From NCBI GenBank assembly GCA_903813345.2, contig CAIIXF020000011.1:21001754-21065753 (forward strand): a stretch of 64,000 bases of DNA, in the 5' to 3' direction. Under the pieces are notes generated by a model. That model had not been told where the DNA came from. It saw nothing but the letters and a program-made list of their open reading frames with translations, and ran no database searches. This DNA comes from Owenia fusiformis (taxonomy: Eukaryota; Annelida; Polychaeta; Sabellida; Oweniidae). Positions 42,161-52,220 of the stretch are shown here, one piece after another. The translations under genes were made by a program, and so were the position numbers. The first letter of the stretch is position 1; every line of letters begins with the position of its first letter.

Positions 42161-44166
42161 CTGAAATGATTAATGCAAATTGTTATGTACCATTAAAGCA
42201 TAAATAAAGTGATTTTTGTTTATATGATTTTCATCTTACATTTGTTCAGCAAAAGTTGCAGCAAAAGCAATCCACGTGACCACATTTCTCAAAACTCCTG
42301 AAATAATGTGAACCCTTCTTTGGTTCAACTTTAGATACACAATTGACTCATATGTAATCAGAACCACTAAATGTGAACACCAATACAGTAATCCCATTTC
42401 AAGGTTTTCTTAAAATGTGAGTTGATAACAAATTTAGGACAGAGAAGAACTGTTCACATTGAGAGGAGTTCTCATTAGAGTAATGTCCGGATATACAGGT
42501 TGCACTCAACATTCTTTCATATTAGTGCTATGTACAATAATTTCTCAAAGATGCATTTTATTTTGAATTAACAATTCATCATATTTCTTGCATGCAATGT
42601 GAATTATACATGCATTTATTATAAAGTATGGAATAGATCTTTCCAATAAATCTCTCACTTTTTGATACATTAGAGAAACTTTGATATATTGGCTAGATTG
42701 ATGATGTCACACAATGAAGGTTGTATTTTTCAAAATTAGAAATAAGTTAATCATGTTTTTGCAATGTCAGATTCTATCTTCAACCAATGACATTATGAGT
42801 TTAGCCAATATATTATATTTTTTATTACACCAAAAGGTGGCAGGATTTATCAGAACACCCTATTGTATTTGGACAACAAATCAACAACTAATTAATATAC
42901 AGTATATAAGTAATGTACCTTCAACATCCTGGTTTTACTAGCTGGGTCTGTCTTGGCTTGGAGTTTCAGGGGCTCACTCTCCGAGGCTGGGAAACCAATC
43001 ATTCCTTCAAGTACCTACACGTCAAAGAATATATGGAATATAAAGCAATGTACTAGAATAAAAGAGCTGCTGAAAGTGCAGGATTGTTTTTCACCAACCA
43101 CGGTTTAATGTTTCATTAGAAATATTTACAGTTCATGACAATTCATTATTAAATTGTTTCGAAAACAATATACCTCATTTTGATTTTAATTTCAACCTTA
43201 TAAACTACAAAACTGATTAGAAAATACCAACAAACAAAATATAACTCACTTGACTGTGTTTTCATGTGACAGGTATCAAAATAAAATATTTTTCAATTGA
43301 TTTTTGAAATATTTTCAATCTATGTAATACGGTAAATACACGCATACAGATATCTCAAGATTTCCCAAAATTCTGAGGCATGGATCAGAAAGACAATATC
43401 TACTTTAAAATACACAAAAGGGATCAATTTTTGAAGGATCCTATAATTAATGGACATTAACGGAAGTGGATTCAAATTATCAAGAAATATAATTTTAAGT
43501 TCCAATTTTGATCTGATACAAAAACAGGAATGAAGACAATAACAAAAAACAAATGTCATAATGAAATTTCTTCTCATATCATATCATATGTCAATATGAC
43601 ATTTCTCCTTGTCACGAAAAATAAATCATAATTGTTAACAGCAACTCTGTTACTCCGACCATGTATAGTAAAATCACACTAAACTTTTAAGCCTTTGTTA
43701 TCAAAACACCCCTCATTTAGTCAAAAGTTGACACCTGTGACATCTAACATTAACATTATGGATGCCATCTGGTATGCAATATCAAAAATTGCGAGCATTT
43801 TTGATTTTGGCAGCCAATCAAAATTTCAATACTGGCAGGACTCAAGCTACAATTTGTATTTTCATTATACATGTACATACTCTTAAAACAATTCCATTGC
43901 ATTCAACAAATAACAACTAAAAAGCAGGTTATTAACTGTTATGCAACACTTGTAATAGCTTTGCTACGACCCAAGATACGCTACTTGGATATCTAAATCT
44001 GACAAATCACAGTCTGACATTTTAGTTTGGAAAGTGAAAAATGTCTACTCACATCGTTTCCAAGTACCACATCCATAGTTTGTGAACCATCATTCAGTTT
44101 TGCTTCCAGAGACCAATGGCTACCTCCATTGCTCTCTAGTTTCCCTAGTAAAGTTCCAATATAGGC
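41996..44166 (-). CDS. RMI1: RMI1-like, C-terminal OB fold (three exons, 5' part not found)
   Basis: RMI1 is an OB-fold subunit of the BLM helicase-TOP3A-RMI1-RMI2 complex that dissolves double Holliday junctions in the nucleus. Three minus-strand exons join in phase 0: 44166-44053, 43014-42919 and 42160-41996. They encode 124 residues plus stop. The read-out (AYIGTLLGKLESNGGSHWSL, VLGND-VLEGMIGFP, LKGLKGCQQKLVDLCCIMDL) follows the vertebrate RMI1 C-terminal OB domain, including the LxxCQxxLxDLCCxM helix. The N-terminal DUF1767/OB1 half was not found upstream, in the 2.3 kb before the next gene or beyond. The remaining exons may lie across a long intron, or this is a truncated copy. The C-terminus is altered by the minisatellite. 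Confidence 0.87.
42919..43014 (-). CDS. RMI1: RMI1-like exon
   Basis: Acceptor GACGTGTAG|GTACTT, donor TTGAAG|GTACAT, 32 codons, phase 0 at both ends. Encodes VLEGMIGFPASESEPLKLQA and KTDPASKTRMLK, equivalent to the vertebrate LxxLIGF...KKDP...KFLEG region. Confidence 0.87.
43015..44052. other. RMI1 intron, no other feature seen
   Basis: AT-rich with no recognised repeat or exon. Confidence 0.6.
44053..44166 (-). CDS. RMI1: RMI1-like exon, start of C-terminal OB fold
   Basis: Acceptor ATACTTTCAG|GCCTAT, donor AACGAT|GTGAGT, 38 codons, phase 0 at both ends. Encodes AYIGTLLGKLESNGGSHWSL then EAKLNDGSQTMDVVLGND, matching the AFIxTLxGNLxSxGGxWSxxAKxxDGTxxLDV pattern of RMI1. The exon that should precede it was not recognised. 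Confidence 0.87.
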
Positions 44167-44201
44167 CTGAAAGTATAGACAGATCATACTATACAAAATA
44201 A

Positions 44202-44340
44202 CAAGGTATTAACAAGCAAATGTCTCAAACTACCATTTGTTACAGATGTCGAATACTGACTTCTAATCACCCCCGAACACCATCTACAAACAAAAAAGTT
44301 AGAGAGTAAAACAATATGTCACCACTGACACTGATGGTGA
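44202..44340 (-). repeat. GTCACCACC repeat family, reverse orientation
   Basis: Reads CAAGGTATTAACAAGC, then CATTTGTTACAGATG, and ends ACAATATGTCACCACTGACA, the reverse complement of the family's two ends and core. Interior-deleted copy. Confidence 0.75.
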
Positions 44341-46427
44341 AAATATATATGAACATGTCCCTCATATTTGCCTATTAGGGAGATACACATATTTCCCAAG
44401 GGATAAACCCTTTACCTGCAAGAGCCCCTTAAGTACTTTAATAAAGATTTATGATCCATACTGATAGACAATACATGCACTTGCATTATTTGCAGGGGTT
44501 CTTTAGCAGCAGGCATGGGCGATTTTCACCAGTTGTTTTCTCAAAACCGACTGTTGTTTTTAGGGATTTATCAACTTTTCCATGTTAAATTTATGATTTC
44601 AATTAATTTTGCCCTTTGTTTTCATTTAAAGCCTGTTGTGGGAAATTCTACTAAAACCCCTGATTTGGGTGACTATTTTGAATTTCCAAATGAACAAATT
44701 GAAAATTGATGAAACATATGGGATGTATTCTCAAATAGGCAAACCTTAACACTAATTGGACCATTTATTGTAAAATACAATCAATAAGATTATCAAGTAT
44801 CAAATAGCTAAATTTAATTAATATGCATAATACGGGATATGCCCAAGAGGTATTGCTCACCTTCATTGGTGGTAAACAAAATACAATACAATGCAATAAA
44901 TGTGGTAGACCCAAAATGTTAGTTTTACATTCAAGCTCAACTATTAAAGATAATACAGAAAGAAGTCAATACTAGCATTATTATAGGGTTATTTTGTTAG
45001 ATTTGATCAATCTGACGTGAGTTTAAAATGGAGGATGTGATGATGGACTTTCCCATGATTTGATATACAATGATAGGTAAAAACACTAAAATTCAGCATT
45101 TTGTAAAGATAAACCTGGGAGACGATAGCACGGAGGTGTTATTATACTTAACTCCATTTCATTAAATATTTAGCAGATTTGGTAGAATAATTGATTTAAA
45201 TCTCCTATACGGAATTGTTATTTCAATTCAATTAAAACAGAGAGTGGCAAACGTACCGAGTGCCACATTAAGGGATTAAAAACAGCGTTATAACAACAAT
45301 AGTAATATAGTATATATAATATAGTAGCACGTGAAAATTACCAAGAGTACAGTGTACTAAAAGTTTTACATCACATAAATTATTCATGCTATGATTCATA
45401 TAGAATAAAAATCACTACCTGATTTCATTATATTCCCTTCAACTTCGCCTCAATCATATTCTGTAAATAATTAATAGATATCTAATTTGATTGGTGTCTA
45501 TCTATGTATACATCAATCAAATTCTCGAAATCGTTGTTCCCTCTTCAAAAGAGAAGACGCGAAAATCTTTCCTTATAAGGGCAAAATATTTCCCATGATG
45601 CAATTCGCGGGGGAACAAATTTATACTTCCTTATTTTCCCTCATAGGTTTAACATGGGGATTTTCACACCTATTTTTCAAACGATATATTCGTTCATATT
45701 CCCGTACGAGAGTACAGTAAAAATTATTAGAAACGATTGATCTCTCATTAATCTTAATATAACAGCTATTTTTTTCATTGTATTAATTCATAGCGTGGTG
45801 AAAACAATAATTGAAAAGTGAGAAAATATTCCGGAAGAGAAGGTCACGTGATCAGTAGACTAGTCGCCATATTGGAAAAAACAATTCCATTCGACTTTCA
45901 ATACTTTCATGCCAATCTTACCGCACTACGAACTGCGACATCGATGCAACAACTGAATAAAAGTATTCATCTTCAAATTACATTATAGAGTTACGTTGAA
46001 AACCCACAAACAACTCAGCAGTAGACCAAAGAAGACGCGTCGCTATTATCTAGGTCAATCAGTTCAGTGGTCCGAAAGCAAATCTATAGTACTCGTTTCC
46101 GAATTTTGTTGTTCATTGTACAATCTTTTATTGATTAAACTCGGTATACTGACTATTAAAGCAATGACAAAGAAGAATACTTACGATGGTGTCATTGTTT
46201 TATTTAGCGTGCGGGTGTAAAAACAAAATTGAGTAATTAGTTTGATTTAGAACTTTCGTGTCACGCAAATAGCTACGCGAAATGCATAGTGGGAAAATAT
46301 TGACCAATCAAATTTTGTCCTTTTTGAGTGCTTTTTCAGTGTATATTTGCGAACGTTCTGATTCAAAGAGCGAACCGCGAAAATGAGAATTACACATATA
46401 GAATGATGGGAAGACTAAGCTTGGTGT
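44341..46427. other. intergenic or RMI1 upstream intron, no exon confirmed
   Basis: A segment at about 44860-44900 resembles the TTGTATTGTATTGCATTG tail of the LINE at 47600-48345 and is probably a repeat remnant. A 42-nt AG..GT-bounded segment near 45421-45462 on the minus strand has stops in the RMI1 frame. 45840-46500 may contain the promoter of the + strand gene and possibly of a divergent transcript. Confidence 0.4.
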
Positions 46428-46433
46428 ATAAAC
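46428..46433 (+). promoter_or_regulatory. possible TATA box of the PAN-AbfB gene
   Basis: TATAAA about 100 bp before the start codon at 46532. In AT-rich DNA such a hexamer is expected by chance, so support is weak. Confidence 0.3.
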
Positions 46434-46531
46434 AAATATTTCAATAAAAAAGCAATATCTGCTCTTATAGTCTACTGACGCGGACAGAATGTTCAGAAAA
46501 AGATGATCTTTCTAGATCCTTCAAAAGAATT

Positions 46532-46817
46532 ATGGCGACAGCTATCAAACGATTGACAATTATTCTTTTAAGTCAATTTCTCAACTCTGCCACAAGTCAG
46601 CAGATGTTTGAAAAACATATGAATTTCAAGGGAACTAATGTCATTCAGGAAATCAAAACCAGGTCACTGATAAAATGTGCAGCAAAATGTGTGGAACACG
46701 AAAAATGTGGAGCATTTGATTTTGATCCAGATGAATTCTCCGAACCAAGATGTCAGTTACTGGGGAATCAAGTAATGGCAAGTGAACATAATGCTGTATA
46801 CTGGCCTATAAACAAAG
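46532..46817 (+). CDS. PAN-AbfB gene exon 1
   Basis: Signal peptide and PAN/apple-like half; donor AACAAAG|GTAACA leaves phase 1. The cysteines in KCAAKCVEHEKC and RCQ fit the PAN disulfide pattern, though the domain is short. Confidence 0.8.
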
Positions 46818-47609
46818 GTAACATATGTTTAACTTTCATTTATTCTTAAATTACTTATTTTAAAACTAATGGATTCAAAACCATTTTTAACAGAAACATG
46901 GACACATGCGTATGAAAAATGTCAGCATAGTTTATACACTTGAAAAATATACTATTTCAAGTATACATGTAGAATGTTATAAGTATTTATTTTTCATAAC
47001 ATAACTAAATACACTATTAATCTGAATTAAAAATTTTCTGAGTAGAATATTTTGTACGAGTGATCGTAATCCCTAATTGAGCTTTTGTAAACAAGTAAGT
47101 TATCACATTTGCACCTCATTAAATTCTTATTTTTCTAATTGTTATCATTTTTAGAGAACAGACCTATCTATAACTTCGTGTCACAAAACCTTCCAACATA
47201 TGGTATTTGTGCTGTAGTCGAGGAAACATATCGCTCTCAAATTGTCAACAACTGCAAAGAGGATTTCATTATTCTCTCCCCTGGACTTTCTGGAGAGGAT
47301 GGAACAATTTCTATTCAGTCACTAAAGTATCCAAATCGGTACTGGCATGCAAGTGGAATGGACGCAATGCTCTATTTTGCTGACAGAACCACTGCAATTG
47401 ACCCAACAGTGTTCGACAAACATGCAACGTTCATCCTTCACATTGACCAATGGTATACTGGATATAATTCATTCGAGTCTGCAGAATACTATGGGTATTA
47501 TGTACGTCATCACGATTATATTCACAAACTACATATATTAGATGATACTGATGTTTTCCACAAGGATGCCAGTTATGAGGCAGAATCACATGGACATTTT
47601 ATGATTTAA
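46532..47609 (+). CDS. secreted PAN/apple-like plus AbfB (CBM42-like) domain protein
   Basis: Two exons, 46532-46817 and 47155-47609, join in phase 1 to encode 246 residues. The ATG has A at -3 and G at +4. Residues 1-23 (MATAIKRLTIILLSQFLNS...) form a signal peptide. Residues of about 30-90 show a PAN/apple-like pattern (SLIKCAAKCVEHEKCGAFDF, then RCQLLG). Exon 2 encodes an AbfB-type beta-trefoil (ISIQSLKYPNRYWHASG, FADRTTAIDPTVF, ATFIL, SFESAEYYGYYVRHHDYIHK, LHILDDTDVFHKDASYEA). AbfB domains bind arabinose-containing glycans in microbial arabinofuranosidases; no catalytic domain is present here. A secreted carbohydrate-binding, lectin-like role is inferred. It may be a stand-alone gene or lie in a long RMI1 intron on the other strand. 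Confidence 0.82.
47155..47609 (+). CDS. PAN-AbfB gene exon 2
   Basis: Acceptor TCATTTTTAG|AGAACA. Encodes ENRPIYNFVSQNLPTYGICA and then the AbfB trefoil with its repeated aromatic/His pockets, ending GHFMI and TAA. A LINE fragment begins at or just before the stop codon, so the original 3' UTR has been replaced or displaced. Confidence 0.85.
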
Positions 47610-48345
47610 ATAGATGTGATTGTCAAGATAATTTTGAGAATTTAGAGTATTGTTATATAGAAAAAGTCAAAAAGAAACTACTGCTTACATATGAAACAAC
47701 ATGGAATGATTTAGTACACAAGAAACCAAAATTAAGAACATATGTCAAATTCAAAACCTCATACAAAACTGAGTCATATTTATTGCTAAATTTATCTAAG
47801 TTGGAACGATCTTTAATTGCACAATTACGTATGGGAATTTTACCACTGAAAATTGAAACAGGCAGATTTAGAAATGAAAAATTGGAAAATAGAAAATGTA
47901 CTTTATGTAAATCTGGCAACATTGAGGATGAGGAACATTTTATTTTTAATTGTACATTTTATAAGGAAATAAGGAAAACATATTTACAAAATCACCAAAT
48001 TTTTGAAGAAACAGAATCAACTACGGATCAAAAGTTACAGTATTTATTTGAAAAAATGCCTAGGCAAGCTGCTCATTTTGTTAAACTTTGTTATTTTAAA
48101 AGAAGAAATGCCATTTATAATGTAAATTGAATTTAACTGCATGTATGTGTCTAAGAAATTTATGCTAGTATTTTTAAAATTGTTTGTTATGAATCTAATT
48201 GTAATTTTTAACATTAGTGGTTGATAAGCCCAAGTGGGCTGGGTTGCTTTTTATTACTTTTCTTTTGTATTGTATTGTATTGCATTGTATTGAACCTACC
48301 ACTGTAAATAACAATAAAACTAAACTAAACTAAACTAAACTATGA
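47600..48345 (+). mobile_element. LINE 3' fragment with zinc-knuckle-like tail and (TAAAC)n end
   Basis: An open frame from about 47610 to 48130 reads KKKLLLTYETTWNDLVHKKP, LSKLERSLIAQLRMGILPL, ENRKCTLCKSGNIEDEEHFI and FNCTFYKEIRKTYL. The pattern CxLC...EDEEHF...NCxxY is typical of the C-terminus of LINE-encoded reverse transcriptase proteins in invertebrate genomes. The 3' part has TTGTATTGTATTGCATTG repeats and ends in tandem TAAAC copies at about 48318-48345, a usual LINE terminus. The endonuclease and reverse transcriptase domains are missing, so it is 5' truncated. Confidence 0.8.
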
Positions 48346-48399
48346 TTCAACAATCAAACACCAATCCAATAATGGGGCAGTAGTACTATCTCCTTTTTA

Positions 48400-48724
48400 T
48401 AGATTGATTAACTACTGCATTGGTCTCTAAAATTAGAACCAAGTTTGATAACTGGTACCTTGTTTGAGCTATCAGAAATTATGTTCCTTTAAAAAAGGTG
48501 GCCATTTTGAATTGATCAGCCATTTTGAAAATTCCTTCTTGAGAAAAGTCAAGTACCCACAAAATTGTAATCAAATCTGACTCCTGGTATTTGAGCTATG
48601 AAAGATATTTTCATGGTTGTCATTTTAAATTGAGCAGCTATATTGGATATTCCTGCTTTAACAGAGTTCCTAATCAAACTAAAGACATTAACCTGCAAAA
48701 TAAAATTTGAAACAAATCCAAGAA
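48400..48724. repeat. about 130-bp tandem repeat, left block
   Basis: At least two diverged copies carrying TTTGAGCTATGAAAGAT, GTCATTTTAAATTGAGCAGC and ATTCCTTCTTGAG motifs. The same repeat continues at 55582-56000, beyond the Harbinger-like unit, so one array was split by that insertion. Confidence 0.75.
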
Positions 48725-49236
48725 CAGAGGCCTCATTATCCGGTCGACGCACCGCAAATCGCAATCGCAACGTAAATATTTAGCGAATCGTACGCAAAAC
48801 GATATTATGAGGTCATCTCAAAGGCACTCTAGCGCAAATTCATTGCCGTTTTGCGTCTTTAGCGCAAATCGCAGTTTTCTTATTACACGGTAGACGCATC
48901 GCTATTTTCATTTCGCATCGCAAATACACTGCTAACCCCACGCAAATTGGTATTATGCAGTCATCGCACAGTTGCGTCCACGTAAATCCATTGATTTTTA
49001 TCTCGGAAACTCCACTTTATTTGCGGCATCCCTGACCCTGCCGCATTATAAATCGCAAACATATCATCAAGAATCTTGATAGTTTTCCTATTTAAATTAA
49101 CATTATCGTTGTAGAAATCTAGGAAGTGCCCTTTGAGACATCCAACTAAAAATAGGTTGAAAAACATTAGAGACACAAGTAACCAAAACTTATCAAAATC
49201 AAGTCTGAAAGTGCACGATTATGCTACCTTGGTTTT

Positions 49237-49620
49237 GTGAAATCTATAATAAATATCACAATTCCATTTCGCAAATATCGTCTGCTAACATTAAAATTAT
49301 TAATTATTAATTATGTTCACAATAGAAGAGGTTTACGCTTATTCAGAGACAGGAGTCAGCCGTTAGAGATGACTGACGATGAGATATTAAACAGATATCG
49401 CATGCCGAGGCCACTCATTCTTGAGTTGATTAATATATTAGATGGGGATCTAGCGTCAAGAACAAGGAATCCTCAGGCAATTCCATGTCAGCTAAAAGTA
49501 TTCATTTCATTACGATTTTATGCTACAGGTTGAATGCAAATGATAAATGGAGATATATTCGGGGTATCCCAACCTACTGTTTCGAAAATTGTTGCTGAGG
49601 TATCGGCAGTTTTCTCTAGG
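49237..49620 (+). pseudogene. HARBI1-type transposase, N-terminal relic
   Basis: The frame reads MTDDEILNRYRMPRPLILEL, INILDGDLASRTRNPQAIPC and LKVFISLRFYATG. An in-frame TGA at 49531-49533 follows, and the same frame continues MINGDIFGVSQPTVSKIVAE up to a TAG at about 49621. This is the conserved N-terminal block of Harbinger transposases (FPR...L...RS.AISP..QVL..L.FYATG...GD..GISQ..VSR). The DDE catalytic domain that should follow is absent; hairpin repeat H2 begins at 49720. Confidence 0.88.
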
Positions 49621-49719
49621 TAGGCTATATCAGTCGGACTAATTACAAAGACACCGTGTCTTGTTTTCAAGATGGGCTGCCTTCCAGTGACAGATCTAGA
49701 TTTTCGCAAGATATATATA

Positions 49720-49886
49720 GGTTATGTAGTGGGAGGGATTCAATATGGGTTTTATTATGATGGACAATATGATATTTACCGAGAGCCCGGAGGGTCAGAG
49801 GGAAATACCAAATTGTCCCTCACAATATGTGAAATATCAAATTGTCATGAGGAATAAACCCATATTTAATCCCGACCAGTAAATTA
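49720..49886. repeat. long hairpin repeat, copy H2
   Basis: The outer arms GGTTATGTAGTGGGAGGGAT and TCAATATGGGTTTATT face inverted partners at the right end (GAATAAACCCATATTTAATC then CCCGACCAGTAAATT). The interior contains a second, smaller hairpin around GAGAGCCCGGAGGGTCAGAG, with part of one arm repeated. It is more diverged than the other copies. Confidence 0.75.
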
Positions 49887-50272
49887 GCTTTTTATTCCAT
49901 GATATTCATAACTGTCTTCAAAAATGGTATATTTAATCAAGAAAATATGACTTAGCTTTATGATATTTTTAAATATAAAAAAATTATTGTACATGTGTAA
50001 CATAAACGCATCAACATCAAAACATTCAGCAATACGTAAGCATTTTTGTCTGTGTCAGAGCGATGATGATAAAACTGGAATTCGTTTTTCACATAAGAAC
50101 ATCATTTTAGCATGCTATATCGACCCAACTGATTGAAGAGGAAGCTTTGTTTGGCAAAAATTTTCAATATGATTTTTTCTCAATATTAAAAATATTCCCG
50201 GTTATTCATCGGGAATTAGTAGTATCATGGGATAAATAGAGATTATCCTATATGAGGTTCAGGATATATAAG

Positions 50273-50412
50273 GGTTATGTACTGGGAGGTTTTGGATATG
50301 GGGTTTATCCAGAGGGAGATATGCATATCTACCTGAGGGACCGTAGGGACCGAAGGTAGATGTTCATATCTCACGAGGGATGAACCCCATATCCAAACCG
50401 ACCGTACATAAC
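50273..50412. repeat. long hairpin repeat, copy H3
   Basis: Left arm GGTTATGTACTGGGAGG, TTGGATATGGGGTTTATCC, AGATATGCATATCTACC. Core GAGGGACCGTAGGGACCGAA. Right arm GGTAGATGTTCATATCTCAC, GGATGAACCCCATATCC, CCGTACATAAC. Outside it lie GGGATAAATAGAGATTATCC on the left and TTTATCCTATACC on the right, extending the pairing. Confidence 0.85.
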
Positions 50413-50439
50413 TGCTTTATCCTATACCAAGTAGAGTTT

Positions 50440-50590
50440 TCTAATTTCCTTTCGATTTTTTCAATTTTTTTTCACATTTTTCTAATTTTTTTCAATTTTT
50501 TCAATTTTTTTCAAATTTAAATTTTTTAAATTTTTTTTCACATTTTTTCTTTTTTTTCAATTTAAAAAAAAAATTAAATTTTTTTTTCGA
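50440..50590. repeat. T-rich low-complexity tract
   Basis: Runs of TTTTTTCAA and TTTTCACA repeats, then mixed A and T runs. No further content. Confidence 0.85.
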
Positions 50591-50997
50591 AGCGGGAAGA
50601 TATGCGCTGGAGCGGGAGATATGGCGGGAGATATGGAGGTTCAGGATATGGAAACCTCAATACGGGATATATCTTACCAACTTATCTCCCTAAAACTCTA
50701 CTTGGCATAGGATAATGAACTATACGATGATCTGTTTATCCCATACCAGTCTTGGTCATTTTGTTCACGCTGTTCAATTGGCCGGAGTTCAGAAAATGTC
50801 CAACCAACCGTAAGAATTCATTTAGAATAGCCTGATTTTCAGATATTCATCCACATTTATTTCTGAAATCCTTGTTTAACAGGGATACGCTCATTTCCTT
50901 CCTTCAAACAGATCGCGATTGTCTGCCTTTTCTCCATTAACGTTTACAGTAATTATGCGCATGTTACAAAAATGAACCAATATGCGAACGGCGATTA

Positions 50998-51076
50998 TGA
51001 CGTCAGCGGGCAGATATACTATATCTGCCCGCTCAGAGCGGGACGTATAGCTATATCTGACCGCTGATGAAAATAT
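50998..51076. repeat. GCGGGCAGATAT palindromes
   Basis: CAGCGGGCAGATATACTATA followed by TCTGCCCGCTC is an almost perfect palindrome, directly followed by a second weaker one, GAGCGGGACGTATAGC with TATCTGACCGCTG. The same block recurs at 51822-51866, and a relative is at 51313-51350. Confidence 0.85.
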
Positions 51077-51081
51077 ATAGA

Positions 51082-51225
51082 GGTTATTTAATGGGAGGTT
51101 ATTGATACAGGGTATATCTGGGGGAAATACAATATATCAACCCGAGGGACCGTAGGGACCGAGGGTTGATATATTGTATTTACCGAGGGATATACCCTGT
51201 ATCAAAAATCGAGCATTTAATAACT
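51082..51225. repeat. long hairpin repeat, copy H4
   Basis: Left arm GGTTATTTAATGGGAGG, TTGATACAGGGTATATC, AAATACAATATATCAACCC. Core GAGGGACCGTAGGGACCGAG. Right arm GGGTTGATATATTGTATTTA, GGGATATACCCTGTATCAA, GAGCATTTAATAACT. The arms are about 85 per cent self-complementary by eye. Confidence 0.88.
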
Positions 51226-51312
51226 TATTTATTCTATACTTAGTAGATTGTGAGGAATAATAGCAAAGTCCCCCGGCTCAGTATCTACTCCCTGAATTTA
51301 TGACGTCGTAGA

Positions 51313-51350
51313 TCTGCTGAGCGGGAGATATATATATCTCCCGCTCACGT
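51313..51350. repeat. perfect palindrome GCGGGAGATATATATATCTC then CCGC
   Basis: A 24-bp perfect palindrome with flanking CTGA and TCAC partly extending it. Related to the GCGGGCAGATAT palindromes on either side. Confidence 0.85.
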
Positions 51351-51404
51351 CACATATATTCCCGCATGTTATATACCTATAACACTACTAAGTATGGAAT
51401 AAAT

Positions 51405-51552
51405 AGAGATTATCCTATATGAGGTTCAGGATATTGGGATTATCCCGAGGCCAATATAATATATCTGCCCGAGGGCCGTAGGTCCCGAGGGTAGATATAT
51501 TATATTGGCCAAGGGATAATCCTAATATCCTGAACCGACTATAGGATGATCT
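51405..51552. repeat. long hairpin repeat, copy H5
   Basis: Left arm GATTATCCTATATGAGGTTC, AGGATATTGGGATTATCCC, GGCCAATATAATATATCTG. Core GAGGGCCGTAGGTCCCGAGG. Right arm GTAGATATATTATATTGGCC, GGGATAATCCTAATATCCT, GAACCGACTATAGGATGATC. The arm sequence differs clearly from H1 and H4, yet the two arms match each other. Outer ends GGAATAAATAG and CTGTTTATCCCAT also pair. Confidence 0.88.
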
Positions 51553-51821
51553 GTTTATCCCATATCAATCACATTGTTCAATTGGCCAAAGTTCAGAAAC
51601 TTAGCAACAAACAGTAGAATTATTTTTAAATATTCATGTACAGTTTTGTATTCTTGTCCGTAGCCGGATTTTCCTGTTCAAATCTTTGATTATTACCGGG
51701 GCATACTGCTCCTACCCTTCTTTAAAGCATATAACAGATCGCGATTGTCTGCGTTTTTCTCCATTGTTGTTTACAGTATGCGAACGTTACAAAAAAGGAC
51801 CACAACGGGAACAGCGATTAT

Positions 51822-51866
51822 GACGTAGCGGGCAGATATACTATATCTGCCCGCTCTGAGCGGGAC
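51822..51866. repeat. second copy of the GCGGGCAGATAT palindrome block
   Basis: TAGCGGGCAGATATACTATA followed by TCTGCCCGCTCTGAGCGGGA, nearly identical to 50998-51040. Confidence 0.85.
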
Positions 51867-51875
51867 GTAAAGCTA

Positions 51876-52030
51876 TGTATCTCATACTTGAGTGGGTTTG
51901 GGGTAGATATCACCCGGGAATATATATCGTATCTGAGGAGCGGGCAGGATATATTGTATATGTCCCGCTCCAGGCCAAATGCGGGCAGATATAATATATC
52001 CATCCCGCTCCCGGGAATTTTTCAAAAATT
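51876..52030. repeat. inverted copy of the module at 24556-24712
   Basis: Reverse complement of the afadin-intron module: GTATCTCATACTTGAGTGGG, CCCGGGAATATATATCGTAT and GAGCGGGCAGGATATATTG occur in mirrored order. The module lies next to hairpin copy H6, as its counterpart lies next to H1. AT-rich filler follows to 52208. Confidence 0.85.
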
Positions 52031-52220
52031 TAAAAAAGTTTAAATATCAAAAGTTTTAATTTTTTAATTTTAAAATTAAAATATTTTAAGTTTAAATGTT
52101 ACAATTTCATTGTATTGAACAAAAAGAATATTACGAAAATGTTCAATATAAATATCTTGTCATCTGAAAAAGGTGGAAAAGGTTATATCTACCCTAAACC
52201 CACTCAAGTATGAGATACAC

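Noticed and set aside
44860-44960. Open minus-strand segment that could splice in phase 0 to the RMI1 exon at 44166
   Set aside because: It contains TTGCATTGTATTGTATTTTG and TCTACCAC, matching the 3' tail of the LINE at 47600-48345. The translation does not resemble RMI1.
45421-45462. 42-nt AG..GT-bounded minus-strand segment upstream of RMI1
   Set aside because: It has stops in the frame needed to join the exon at 44166. At best it is a 5' UTR exon, with no further support.
43695-46220. Several 60-80 codon open frames between RMI1 and the PAN-AbfB gene
   Set aside because: Length expected by chance, AT-rich composition, no motif and no splice context.
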